Source: JBCCFX01 sp039029515 (GTDB lineage: Bacteria; Planctomycetota; Phycisphaerae; Phycisphaerales; SM1A02). Taken from it: a DNA stretch of 9,560 nucleotides. Shown here in pieces: positions 1-6,625 of the stretch (position 1 is its first letter; every line of letters starts with the position of its first letter). The stretch spans positions 1-9,560 of the forward strand of contig JBCCFX010000158.1 of NCBI GenBank assembly GCA_039029515.1. The letters run 5' to 3'. The position numbers and the translations under genes were made by a program. The notes under the pieces were generated by a model. The model saw only the letters and a program-made list of their open reading frames with translations. It was not told where the DNA came from and made no database searches.

Positions 1-2
1 GC

Positions 3-65
3 CAGAAGGCCAAGCTCATCCGCGTCTCCGAATTCACGACGACACCGCCGACACCATTGCCGTGA
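3..65 (+). CDS. 3' end of an unidentified gene (partial)
   Basis: The third forward frame is open from the window edge to a TGA at 63-65 and would encode the C-terminal 20 residues QKAKLIRVSEFTTTPPTPLP. The first eleven codons (CAG AAG GCC AAG CTC ATC CGC GTC TCC GAA TTC) use the G/C-ending codons preferred by the other genes here, and the residues look like the end of a globular domain followed by a Thr/Pro-rich tail. The gene would be convergent with tyrA. The other two forward frames also stay open past this point, so the choice rests on codon quality and a stop well before the hairpin at 119-148. The family cannot be identified from so little sequence. Confidence 0.35.
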   Translation, partial: QKAKLIRVSEFTTTPPTPLP

Positions 66-118
66 CGAATGCCGGGTTCAGCAGAGCCCGACCGACAGGG
101 AATTCGACCAACGACCGT

Positions 119-148
119 CGGCAGACGACAAACGGACAACGTCTGCCG
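119..148. terminator. GC-rich hairpin between convergent genes, possible bidirectional terminator
   Basis: CGGCAGACG (119-127) and CGTCTGCCG (140-148) form a perfect 9-bp stem around a 12-nt A-rich loop. It sits between the tyrA stop codon (156) and the likely end of the upstream plus-strand gene (65), where a shared transcription terminator would be expected. No clear T-tract follows on either strand, so it is either a Rho-assisted or pausing/3'-protecting hairpin, or a non-canonical intrinsic terminator. Confidence 0.5.
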
Positions 149-155
149 CCCCCAC

Positions 156-1307
156 TCATTCCGCCCGTTCAACCAGCCGGTCGATGAGATAACTTGACTG
201 ATCCAGCGCGGTTGACGTGAAGTCACCGAGATGATCCGCGACTTCCGTGAATGCCTGCACGAATGACTCGCGATTCTCCGCATTCGCGTAGCCGGCCAAT
301 TCTTCCGCCGCCTCAACGAACGTCGTCGTGACCTCCGCTGTCCGCGGATTGCTCATCTGGATTGATGCATACAGCTCCGGCGACTGGGCAAAATGCCGGG
401 CGGTCATCAGGACATCCAGCAGATAGACCGGCGAGGTGTATGCGAGCGTTTCCTCCACCGTCACGCCCAACCGCTGCATCGCCCGGCCGAGCACTTCCGT
501 ACTGAAGTGCGTCAGCACCTGCACGATCGCCATCATCCGATCGTGATGCTCCGGATCCGTTTCCTCGATGATCAATCCCCGGGCGCCAAACATCGTCCGG
601 CACCACTCCAGCCACGCCTCACCACGACCCGGCGTCAGCACCAAGCGCTGCCCCTGCACTGAATGCACCGATGGTCCGAACAATGGATGCGCGCCAACGA
701 CGCTTCCCGCACAATGGTCCATCATGGCTTGCATCGGTGACGCCTTGATCGATGTGATGTCGATCAGCAGCGCTTCAGCGCGCACGTGCGGCGCGATGTC
801 GGTGATCACGTCCACCGTCGCCTCGATCGGGACAGCGATCATGACAACATCCGCCGTCTCTGCTGCGACCTCCGCGGTCAACTCGGTATCAATGTCGACG
901 ATCATCACCGCGTGACCGAGGTCGGCGAAGAGTTTCGCCATCAGTCGGCCCATACCGCCTTTGCCGCCGATGATCGCGATGGTCTTCGGATCGACATCCA
1001 ACGGCACTTCAGCCTTGAGTGCGGCCTGTCGATCGCGCGATGCCCACAACATCAATCGAAAGATGCTCTCGATGACGTTCGGCTGCAGTCCAAGCGGCAC
1101 CGCACGCTCACGACGATCGCTCAGCAGGCTGTGTTCACGCGCACGGTCTCGAATGCCGACGCTGTGCTCACGCTTGTAGCGTGCGACCTCCGCCACAAGG
1201 CCGTTGCGGCGAGAAAGAAGTTGCAACAGTTCGTGGTCTACGGCATCGATGTGCGCGCGGAGTACGTCAAGCGATCGTCCATCAGGCAGCGGCGGCGTAT
1301 CGGTCAT
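156..1307 (-). CDS. tyrA: bifunctional chorismate mutase / prephenate dehydrogenase (T-protein)
   Basis: This 383-residue cytoplasmic enzyme should convert chorismate to prephenate and then, by NAD-dependent oxidative decarboxylation, to 4-hydroxyphenylpyruvate for tyrosine synthesis. Residues ~14-95 are an AroQ-type helical chorismate mutase, with R17, R34, K45 and the R57-E58 pair in the places of the E. coli active-site residues. Residues ~107-383 are prephenate dehydrogenase: a Rossmann loop GGKGGMG (114-120), the HPLFGP motif with the probable catalytic H207, and the C-terminal stretches SPVYLLDVLM and QSPELYASIQM, which closely follow E. coli TyrA. The length is close to E. coli TyrA (373 aa). 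The ATG at 1307 places the mutase domain about 13 residues in, but no Shine-Dalgarno precedes it. With the epimerase gene ending only 36 bp upstream on the same strand, cotranscription is likely. Function is well supported; the start is slightly uncertain. Confidence 0.95.
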   Translation of the reverse strand: MTDTPPLPDGRSLDVLRAHIDAVDHELLQLLSRRNGLVAEVARYKREHSVGIRDRAREHSLLSDRRERAVPLGLQPNVIESIFRLMLWASRDRQAALKAEVPLDVDPKTIAIIGGKGGMGRLMAKLFADLGHAVMIVDIDTELTAEVAAETADVVMIAVPIEATVDVITDIAPHVRAEALLIDITSIKASPMQAMMDHCAGSVVGAHPLFGPSVHSVQGQRLVLTPGRGEAWLEWCRTMFGARGLIIEETDPEHHDRMMAIVQVLTHFSTEVLGRAMQRLGVTVEETLAYTSPVYLLDVLMTARHFAQSPELYASIQMSNPRTAEVTTTFVEAAEELAGYANAENRESFVQAFTEVADHLGDFTSTALDQSSYLIDRLVERAE

Positions 1308-1343
1308 GCGAGGCAGGATACCGGTCGACGCAACTCAGGATGT

Positions 1344-2522
1344 TCAGCCGTCACCTTCCCCCGCTGCATCCGCGGGCTGGCTCGCCGGCGTCCGAGCATG
1401 CCAGGCGGCAAGGACTTCCGCTTCGCGATCAGGCTCAATGCCCGCACGAAGTTCGGCCGTCCGGTCTTCCGGCAGCGTATCCCACCACGCGAGCGTGTCG
1501 CGAACGGTGTCGGCGAGCGGTCGGAACGTCAGACCAGCCTCGATTGCCCGGTCGACCTTCAGGCTATGGAAACCAGATGCCGGACTCGTCGGCGGCAACC
1601 ACACCGGCATATCCATCCATGCGCCAACGCCATGCTCAGTGAGGAACTCCGTATCGACCCACGTAAACCGCGCTCGACCACTCGATACGGCCTTGCAGCC
1701 GTAGAGCAATTCGGCAACGGCGATGGGTTCGATCGGACCATTCGCGTTGAACACACCGGTCGTGTTGTTCTCGCAACAGCGAACCATCCATGCCGCGAGA
1801 TCACGGACATCGATGTACGTCACGGGATCGCTGGGATTCCCCGGCGCCATGATCTCTCCACCTTTGCGGATGCGCACCGGCCAGTAGGTGAATCGGTCGG
1901 TCTGATCCATCGGACCAACGATGAGGCCCGGCCGAATGTTGGCGACCTTGCCGGGCATGCGCATTTCGGCCGCTTCTTCGCAGAGCGCCTTGAGCGGGCC
2001 GTACGTCTCGCCGGTGATTTCTTCCGTGTCCGTATTCTCAATCCGTCCGACCGGTGCGGTTTCATCAAAGCCCTGCTGGCTCGGGTCGGCATATACCGAG
2101 ATTGATGACACGACGGTGTAGTGCTTGATGCACTTGTCGACGACATTCATCATTTCGTGCACGACGCGCGGGTAGTAGCACGACGTATCGATCGCGGCGT
2201 CCCAGCGCCGACCGTTATCGACTTCCGCCTGAAGATTGCTGAGATCACCCGCGCGACGATCGCCGCGAATCTTCTCGAGATCCGGAAAGAGATGCGGATT
2301 CGTCCGGCCACGATTGAACAGCGTGACGTTGTGTCCGCGAGCGATCGCGTAGTCCACGAAATGCGGGCCGAGGAATCCGGTCCCGCCAAGAATCAGCAAA
2401 TCCAGCTTCTTCGACGCCGGCTCGACGTTGTTCAGGCCATCTGCGGCAGCCGCAGTTCGGTCAAGCATCATGGCGGGCCCGGCAAGCAGACCAAGGCGAA
2501 TCAGATCACGGCGACTGGTCAT
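1344..2522 (-). CDS. Tat-exported NAD-dependent epimerase/dehydratase (extended SDR family)
   Basis: The ATG at 2522 is chosen over upstream in-frame ATGs at 2531 and 2618 because GAGAGG lies 9 nt before it and it makes the protein begin MTSRRDLIRLG, a twin-arginine signal. A hydrophobic stretch (LLAGPAMML) and an Ala-rich segment (TAAAADG, residues 23-29) suggest cleavage near residue 27. The mature part of the 392-aa product is an extended short-chain dehydrogenase: nucleotide-binding GGTGFLG (46-52), FNRG (69-72), a VSSISVY strand with S139/S140, and the YGPLK catalytic pair (Y174, K178). The substrate is unknown; nucleotide-sugar or other sugar epimerisation/dehydration is the family norm. 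Tat export would let it fold with NAD(P) in the cytoplasm and act in the periplasm. The last ~20 residues are Ala/Gly-rich and look disordered. It is the likely first gene of a two-gene unit with tyrA, with no obvious biochemical link between them. Confidence 0.88.
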   Translation of the reverse strand: MTSRRDLIRLGLLAGPAMMLDRTAAAADGLNNVEPASKKLDLLILGGTGFLGPHFVDYAIARGHNVTLFNRGRTNPHLFPDLEKIRGDRRAGDLSNLQAEVDNGRRWDAAIDTSCYYPRVVHEMMNVVDKCIKHYTVVSSISVYADPSQQGFDETAPVGRIENTDTEEITGETYGPLKALCEEAAEMRMPGKVANIRPGLIVGPMDQTDRFTYWPVRIRKGGEIMAPGNPSDPVTYIDVRDLAAWMVRCCENNTTGVFNANGPIEPIAVAELLYGCKAVSSGRARFTWVDTEFLTEHGVGAWMDMPVWLPPTSPASGFHSLKVDRAIEAGLTFRPLADTVRDTLAWWDTLPEDRTAELRAGIEPDREAEVLAAWHARTPASQPADAAGEGDG

Positions 2523-2677
2523 GTGGTTCATCCTCTCAAAGACCCCGGCAGCGTTGATGTGGTGTACCGTGACCCTGTGCTCCGGTTTCATACCGGTCAA
2601 TATTTGTCCCGCCTGCAACCGATATCACGTTTTCGCCTATCGTCAGGACCACACCAACCGGCCTCGGAGCAGACGGC
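2523..2677. promoter_or_regulatory. divergent intergenic region between epimerase and Tlc-like carrier
   Basis: This 155-bp gap must hold the start signals for both divergent genes. Toward the carrier, GGAG at 2666-2669 lies 8 nt before the ATG, and TATCGT (2639-2644) is a candidate -10 without a good -35 partner. Toward the epimerase, GAGAGG is the ribosome binding site. A short perfect inverted repeat, CCGGT (2582-2586) and ACCGG (2592-2596) around TTCAT, lies mid-region and could be an operator half-site pair, though 5-bp arms are short enough to occur by chance. No strong sigma-70 promoter stands out on either strand. Confidence 0.4.
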
Positions 2678-4114
2678 ATGCAACCAGCGCGTGCGCAAGA
2701 TGATGCGACACCACACGACTCACGCGGCTCGCTGATCACCGATCTTCGCGCGGGCGAACTCGGCCCGGTGATTCTTGCTGCGCTCTGCTTCTTCTGCCTT
2801 CTGTGCTGCTACTCGATCATGCGGCCGGTCCGCGATGCGTTCGCGGCGGAAGGCGTGGACGACATCCACTGGTGGTTCACCGGCACGCTTGTGGCGTCGA
2901 CGATCATCGTGCCGATCTTCTGGGCGCTAGTCAGCGTATTTTCGCGCCGCATGTTCCTGACGATCATCTTTGCCCTCTTCGTGGGCATCATCCTGACCTT
3001 CGCTCTGCTGATTGCTCTCGTTCCGGGTTCGGGCGTGGTGCGCTTTGCGTTTTATGCCTGGCTCAGCATGTTCGTGCTGTTCATCCTGTCGGTGTTCTGG
3101 GGCATCGCAGCCGATGTCTTTGCGTACGAGACCAGCCGGCGTGTGTACGGCTACATAGGAGTGGGTGGAACCCTTGGCTCCATTGCGGGTTCATTCGCCA
3201 CGAGTGCCCTCGTTCAACCGTTTGGCGACATCGCGGTTCGCTTTGGCTACACCGCGGAGCAAGGACGCATCGGACTGCTGCTTCTCGCCGCGGTGCTCCT
3301 GATCATCGGTGGCGCGATCGCGGTTACTCTCCTCAGCCATGTCCGACCTGACGCCGAGGACTCCACCGGCGGCACTTCATCGAAACCGAAGACCGGATTC
3401 TGGGATGGACTGAAGGCCATCACTGCGTCGCCGTACCTCCTGGGGATCATGCTCTACATCGTGGGGCTGACGATGACCGCGACGGTCTTCTACAAGGCGC
3501 AGCTGCTGATTGCGGGCGAGCTTTCCGACGAGATCAAGCAGACGATCTTCTTCGCCAACATTTGGATGTCGATCCAGGTCACCGCATTGGTGGTCCAATT
3601 GCTGTTTACCGGCAAGATCATGCGCTGGCTCGGAATCGGCTTCGCGCTCGCTGTGCTCCCGGTCATCACCGTCGGCAGTTTGCTCTGGCTGGCCATCGCG
3701 TCGACGGACGTGTCGATTGTACCCTTTCGAGCCATGCTGCCATTCACACCGACTGGCGGCCTGCTTTGGGTCACAACGATGCCGATGGTTCTTGTGATCA
3801 CGTTGGTTGAAGTCGCTCGGAAGGCAAGCAACTACAGCATCGCCAAACCTGCGCGTGAGAGCCTGTTCACGGTTGTTTCGCCCGCTGAGAAGTATCAGAG
3901 CAAGAGCTTCATCGACACCTTCGTCTATCGCGGCAGCGATCAAGTCGCAATCTGGCTGCTTGTGCCATTTGTCTCCGTGAGCACAGCATCACTGACCTGG
4001 ATGTCAGTGATTTTCGTGCCGTTTTGTCTCGCATGGGCAAGCCTCGGGGTCTGGCTCGGCCGTAAGCAAAAGCGCATCGCAAACGCGGACGCTGCTGTTA
4101 AGTCAACGGCTTGA
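2678..4114 (+). CDS. Tlc/AAA-type nucleotide-transporter-like membrane carrier (MFS-related)
   Basis: This 478-aa integral membrane protein resembles the ATP:ADP antiporter (Tlc/Npt) family and the related uncharacterised MFS-like carriers of free-living bacteria. After a ~25-residue polar N-terminus come about 11-12 hydrophobic helices, beginning near residues 28-48, 68-89, 92-115 and 121-145, with a polar cytoplasmic loop around 213-240. The family-like features are YSIMRPVRDAFA at the end of the first helix (45-56) and a C-terminal block around 385-420 containing SIAKPARESLFTVVSP and FIDTFVYRGSD. Classical Tlc proteins exchange host ATP or other nucleotides in intracellular bacteria; in free-living bacteria the substrate of these relatives is unknown, so nucleotide exchange is not claimed. 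GGAG precedes the ATG by 8 nt. The gene stands alone, divergent from the epimerase and overlapping the end of hutF. Confidence 0.8.
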   Translation: MQPARAQDDATPHDSRGSLITDLRAGELGPVILAALCFFCLLCCYSIMRPVRDAFAAEGVDDIHWWFTGTLVASTIIVPIFWALVSVFSRRMFLTIIFALFVGIILTFALLIALVPGSGVVRFAFYAWLSMFVLFILSVFWGIAADVFAYETSRRVYGYIGVGGTLGSIAGSFATSALVQPFGDIAVRFGYTAEQGRIGLLLLAAVLLIIGGAIAVTLLSHVRPDAEDSTGGTSSKPKTGFWDGLKAITASPYLLGIMLYIVGLTMTATVFYKAQLLIAGELSDEIKQTIFFANIWMSIQVTALVVQLLFTGKIMRWLGIGFALAVLPVITVGSLLWLAIASTDVSIVPFRAMLPFTPTGGLLWVTTMPMVLVITLVEVARKASNYSIAKPARESLFTVVSPAEKYQSKSFIDTFVYRGSDQVAIWLLVPFVSVSTASLTWMSVIFVPFCLAWASLGVWLGRKQKRIANADAAVKSTA

Positions 4115-5384
4115 TCCACTGACCACCGACGCAGGTGTTCGCGATGGCTTCGTTCCCCGTCCCGAGCAGGTACGACGTAAGCAATGTGTCCTCGGTCCAG
4201 CCATGCAATGCGGCGTGATCGAGATCAATCAACTGCAGGTCAGCCCAGGCACCAGGATCCAACCGTCCTGCGCGCACACCGAGTGACTGTGCTCCATGCA
4301 CCGTGGCCATCTCGAACAACGGTCGTGCGACATCGCCATCGCCGCCGCGTAATGATCCTCGTTCCTGCCGGACAACGCGCTGGACGTATTCGAGCCATCG
4401 AATCTCTTCGGTAAAGCTGATTCGCGAATTGGAATCAGTGCCGATGCAGACCGATCCTCCGCGCTTCACCATACCCGGAACGTGCGCGACGCCATCGCCA
4501 AGATTCGCCTCGGTCAAAGGACAGATGCACACATGTCCGCCAGCGGCGAGAAATTCATCCATGTCCGCATCCGCCGTATGCGTGCAATGGACGGCAGTGA
4601 ATCGAGGGTCAATCGACAGATGCTCGTTGACGACCCGCAGCGGCGTCATGCCATAGCGATCGACGCAATCCTTGATTTCCTGCGGCTGCTCTTCGAGGTG
4701 CATGTGAAACACGCATCCGCGGCGCTGTGATTCTTCATGGAGTTGCACGAGATCATCCAGCGGCACGGCTCGAATTGAATGCGCGACAACGCCGATCGAC
4801 TGCCGCGCATCATCCATGCCGGACTGCAGTCGATCGATTTGCGCCCAGTATGTCTCGGGATCAGGTGTCGCGAACCGGCGCTGTCCGCCTTCGAGCGTTT
4901 TCCCGATGCCGCCGGTTCGGTAATACGTCTGCAACAGACACAGGCGAATTCCCGCATCGTGCGCAGCGCGGATGACCGCATCGTCCAGCGCGAACCCTTC
5001 GCCGGTTGCGTTGTGATGAACGTACTGAAATTCGCCGACGGTTGTGATTCCCGCCGCGAGCATCTCGTCGAACGCACGCTTCGAAAGCGCATAGGTCTTG
5101 TCGACATCCAACGAATCCACCAGGTTGTACATGGCCTCGCGCCACGTCCAGAAGCTGCCGGCATTATCGGGGAATGTCTCACCCCGCCCGCGAAGACCAC
5201 GTTGAAATGCGTGACTGTGTGCGTTGACGAATCCGGGCAGCAACGCGAAACGATCAAGTCGAACCGGCTCCGCTGAAAGTCTATTGCCCACTGCGCCGAT
5301 ACGCCCATCGGCGGCGACCTCAATCTGCATGCCTCGTTCAAGGCAGCGACCGGTCCACGTGAGTGCGGCCTCGTACGTTGTCAT
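4098..5384 (-). CDS. hutF: formimidoylglutamate deiminase
   Basis: This 428-aa amidohydrolase-superfamily enzyme should convert N-formimidoyl-L-glutamate to N-formyl-L-glutamate plus ammonia, in the branch of histidine degradation that uses HutF followed by a deformylase. Family hallmarks are GFVNAHSHAFQRG with metal ligands H56 and H58, GSFWTWREAMY (76-86), GITTVGEFQYVHH (112-124), HMHLEEQPQE (227-236), VHCTHT with H269, CPLTEANLGDG (288-298), and CIGTDSN with metal/catalytic D317, followed by EEIRWLEYVQR. These match HutF rather than guanine deaminase or SAH deaminase. The ATG overlaps the stop codon of the upstream M20 gene as ATGA, implying translational coupling; a weak AAGGGG lies about 10 nt upstream. 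The 3' end overlaps the convergent carrier gene by 17 bp. No other hut gene (hutH, hutU, hutI, hutG) is in the window. Confidence 0.92.
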   Translation of the reverse strand: MTTYEAALTWTGRCLERGMQIEVAADGRIGAVGNRLSAEPVRLDRFALLPGFVNAHSHAFQRGLRGRGETFPDNAGSFWTWREAMYNLVDSLDVDKTYALSKRAFDEMLAAGITTVGEFQYVHHNATGEGFALDDAVIRAAHDAGIRLCLLQTYYRTGGIGKTLEGGQRRFATPDPETYWAQIDRLQSGMDDARQSIGVVAHSIRAVPLDDLVQLHEESQRRGCVFHMHLEEQPQEIKDCVDRYGMTPLRVVNEHLSIDPRFTAVHCTHTADADMDEFLAAGGHVCICPLTEANLGDGVAHVPGMVKRGGSVCIGTDSNSRISFTEEIRWLEYVQRVVRQERGSLRGGDGDVARPLFEMATVHGAQSLGVRAGRLDPGAWADLQLIDLDHAALHGWTEDTLLTSYLLGTGNEAIANTCVGGQWIKPLT

Positions 5385-6550
5385 GCGGGCGCCCCTTCTT
5401 TCGACCAGACCGAAAGGAGTGACGTGAGCAGGTCCCGAGCCTTGGCGAGTTCATCGTGCGTGATGTACTCATCAGGTCGATGCGCACGTTGCATATCGCC
5501 CGGCCCGCACAAGACGCAATCCATGCCAAGACCCTGTTGCAGGTAGCCGCCATCACTCGCAAAGCTGACGCCGCGAACGACGTCATCATCGCTCATGCTG
5601 CGCAGCGCCGCTTCAATTCGACCGTCAACCGCGGGCGCGAGCGCCGGATTGTCATTGATGATCTCCATCGTCACCCGGTCGCCATGGTCGACGGCATCAA
5701 TCACACCTTGCACGCGTTCAATGAACGGCGCACTCGCCTGACCGGGCAGCGGACGAATGCCAATTTCAATCGCGCACGCGTCAGGCACGATGTTGATCGC
5801 GCTTCCGCCGTGAATTCGGCCGATATTCATCACCGGGAATGGCGTCTCCGGAAAGACCTCGCTCGTCGCGGCTCGCTCCTTGGACATCGACTCACGGAGA
5901 TGCACAAGCCCGCTGAGGATCGTCGAAGCGCGCTCGATGGCATTGTCGCCGTACTGTGGCGTTCCACTGTGCGCTGACTCTCCGGCGACGTTGATCCGGA
6001 TCTTCAAGTGACCTTTGTGCATCGACACGATGTTGAGCGTCGTCGGCTCGCCGATGATCGCCGCCCGTGGCGGCAGCACGTCGAGTGGCCAATTGTTCGC
6101 GAAATGCCGCGCTCCGAGCGCACCGACTTCTTCTTCGGCCGTCAGCATCAGCATGAGCGGAAACGGTACGTCATCGGCATCGCGCAACAGGTTCATGGCG
6201 ACAGCAATGAATCCCTTCATATCCGTGCTGCCTCGTCCGTAGAGCCGATCGCCATGCTCCGTGAGTTCAAACGGATGCGTCGCCCAACGCGATGCCGCAG
6301 CAGGTACGACATCGAGATGTCCTGACAACACCAATCCGGCGCGGTCCTCACGAAGCTCGCCACGCCACGCGATGACGTTCACCTGTGATCCATCGGCGTA
6401 CGGGACGAGGCGAACATTCAATCCGGGCTCATCCAGATACGCCGCGACGAATGAAGCAATGGCCGCTGTGCCGGATGCACTGACGGAATCAAACGCGACA
6501 AGTCGTCGCAACAGGTCGGAATCATGCAATCGATTGCTCACGCGAGCCAT
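5381..6550 (-). CDS. ArgE-like M20 family deacetylase (acetylornithine deacetylase-like amidohydrolase)
   Basis: This 389-aa di-zinc amidohydrolase of peptidase family M20 is closest to ArgE, which removes acetyl from N-acetyl-L-ornithine. Visible motifs are SGHLDVVP (metal H78, with D80), YGRGSTDMKG (bridging D110), TAEEEVGALG (general base E140, ligand E141), IIGEPT (E168), MHKGH followed by a lid/dimerisation domain containing SAHSGTP (~178-290), and CGPGDMQRAHRPDEY with the C-terminal ligand H357. Length matches E. coli ArgE (383 aa). The HKGH, EPT and AHRPDEY signatures favour ArgE over DapE, but M20 specificity cannot be read from motifs. Its stop overlaps the hutF start as ATGA, so an N-acylglutamate such as N-formylglutamate is a plausible alternative substrate. 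The start codon has no Shine-Dalgarno and lies inside an inverted repeat (6549-6581). No other arginine gene is nearby, so argE is not assigned. Confidence 0.85.
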   Translation of the reverse strand: MARVSNRLHDSDLLRRLVAFDSVSASGTAAIASFVAAYLDEPGLNVRLVPYADGSQVNVIAWRGELREDRAGLVLSGHLDVVPAAASRWATHPFELTEHGDRLYGRGSTDMKGFIAVAMNLLRDADDVPFPLMLMLTAEEEVGALGARHFANNWPLDVLPPRAAIIGEPTTLNIVSMHKGHLKIRINVAGESAHSGTPQYGDNAIERASTILSGLVHLRESMSKERAATSEVFPETPFPVMNIGRIHGGSAINIVPDACAIEIGIRPLPGQASAPFIERVQGVIDAVDHGDRVTMEIINDNPALAPAVDGRIEAALRSMSDDDVVRGVSFASDGGYLQQGLGMDCVLCGPGDMQRAHRPDEYITHDELAKARDLLTSLLSVWSKEGAPA

Positions 6551-6581
6551 CGTACCGTCATCGCGAAGAGTGAGGTACGAT
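6549..6581. promoter_or_regulatory. inverted repeat spanning the argE-like start codon
   Basis: ATCGTACC (6549-6556) and GGTACGAT (6574-6581) form a perfect 8-bp inverted repeat with a 17-bp spacer in the 75-bp divergent region between the M20 gene and the S9 peptidase gene. One arm includes two bases of the M20 ATG (complement of 6548-6550); the other includes TACGAT (6576-6581), a candidate -10 for the S9 gene. As DNA it could be an operator serving both promoters. As RNA in the M20 transcript it would be a hairpin holding the start codon, which has no Shine-Dalgarno. No -35 convincingly partners TACGAT. Confidence 0.4.
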
Positions 6582-6611
6582 TGCCGCCTGCCAATCAGAC
6601 GACCGGACTTC

Positions 6612-6618
6612 AGGGAGG
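6612..6618 (+). promoter_or_regulatory. Shine-Dalgarno deciding the S9 peptidase start
   Basis: AGGGAGG lies 7 nt before the ATG at 6626. It is the strongest ribosome binding site in the window and rules out the upstream in-frame ATG at 6524, which would lie inside the divergent M20 gene. Confidence 0.85.
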
Positions 6619-6625
6619 ACGCATC

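Noticed and set aside
786..2105. 439-codon open plus-strand frame antisense to tyrA and the epimerase gene
   Set aside because: It spans two well-supported minus-strand genes and the gap between them, its product is Arg/His-rich with no recognisable domain, and it has no ribosome binding site. It is the usual antisense shadow in GC-rich coding DNA.
2523..2618. Longer epimerase starting at the ATG at 2618
   Set aside because: The extension has no homology-like features and would bury the Tat signal; GAGAGG is correctly spaced for the ATG at 2522.
3377..3943. 188-codon minus-strand frame inside the carrier gene
   Set aside because: Its product is highly charged and low in complexity, it lies entirely antisense to a membrane protein with clear helices, and no start signal is visible.
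6524..6625. N-terminal extension of the S9 peptidase from the ATG at 6524
   Set aside because: It would overlap the start of the divergent M20 gene, and a strong AGGGAGG lies 7 nt before the ATG at 6626.
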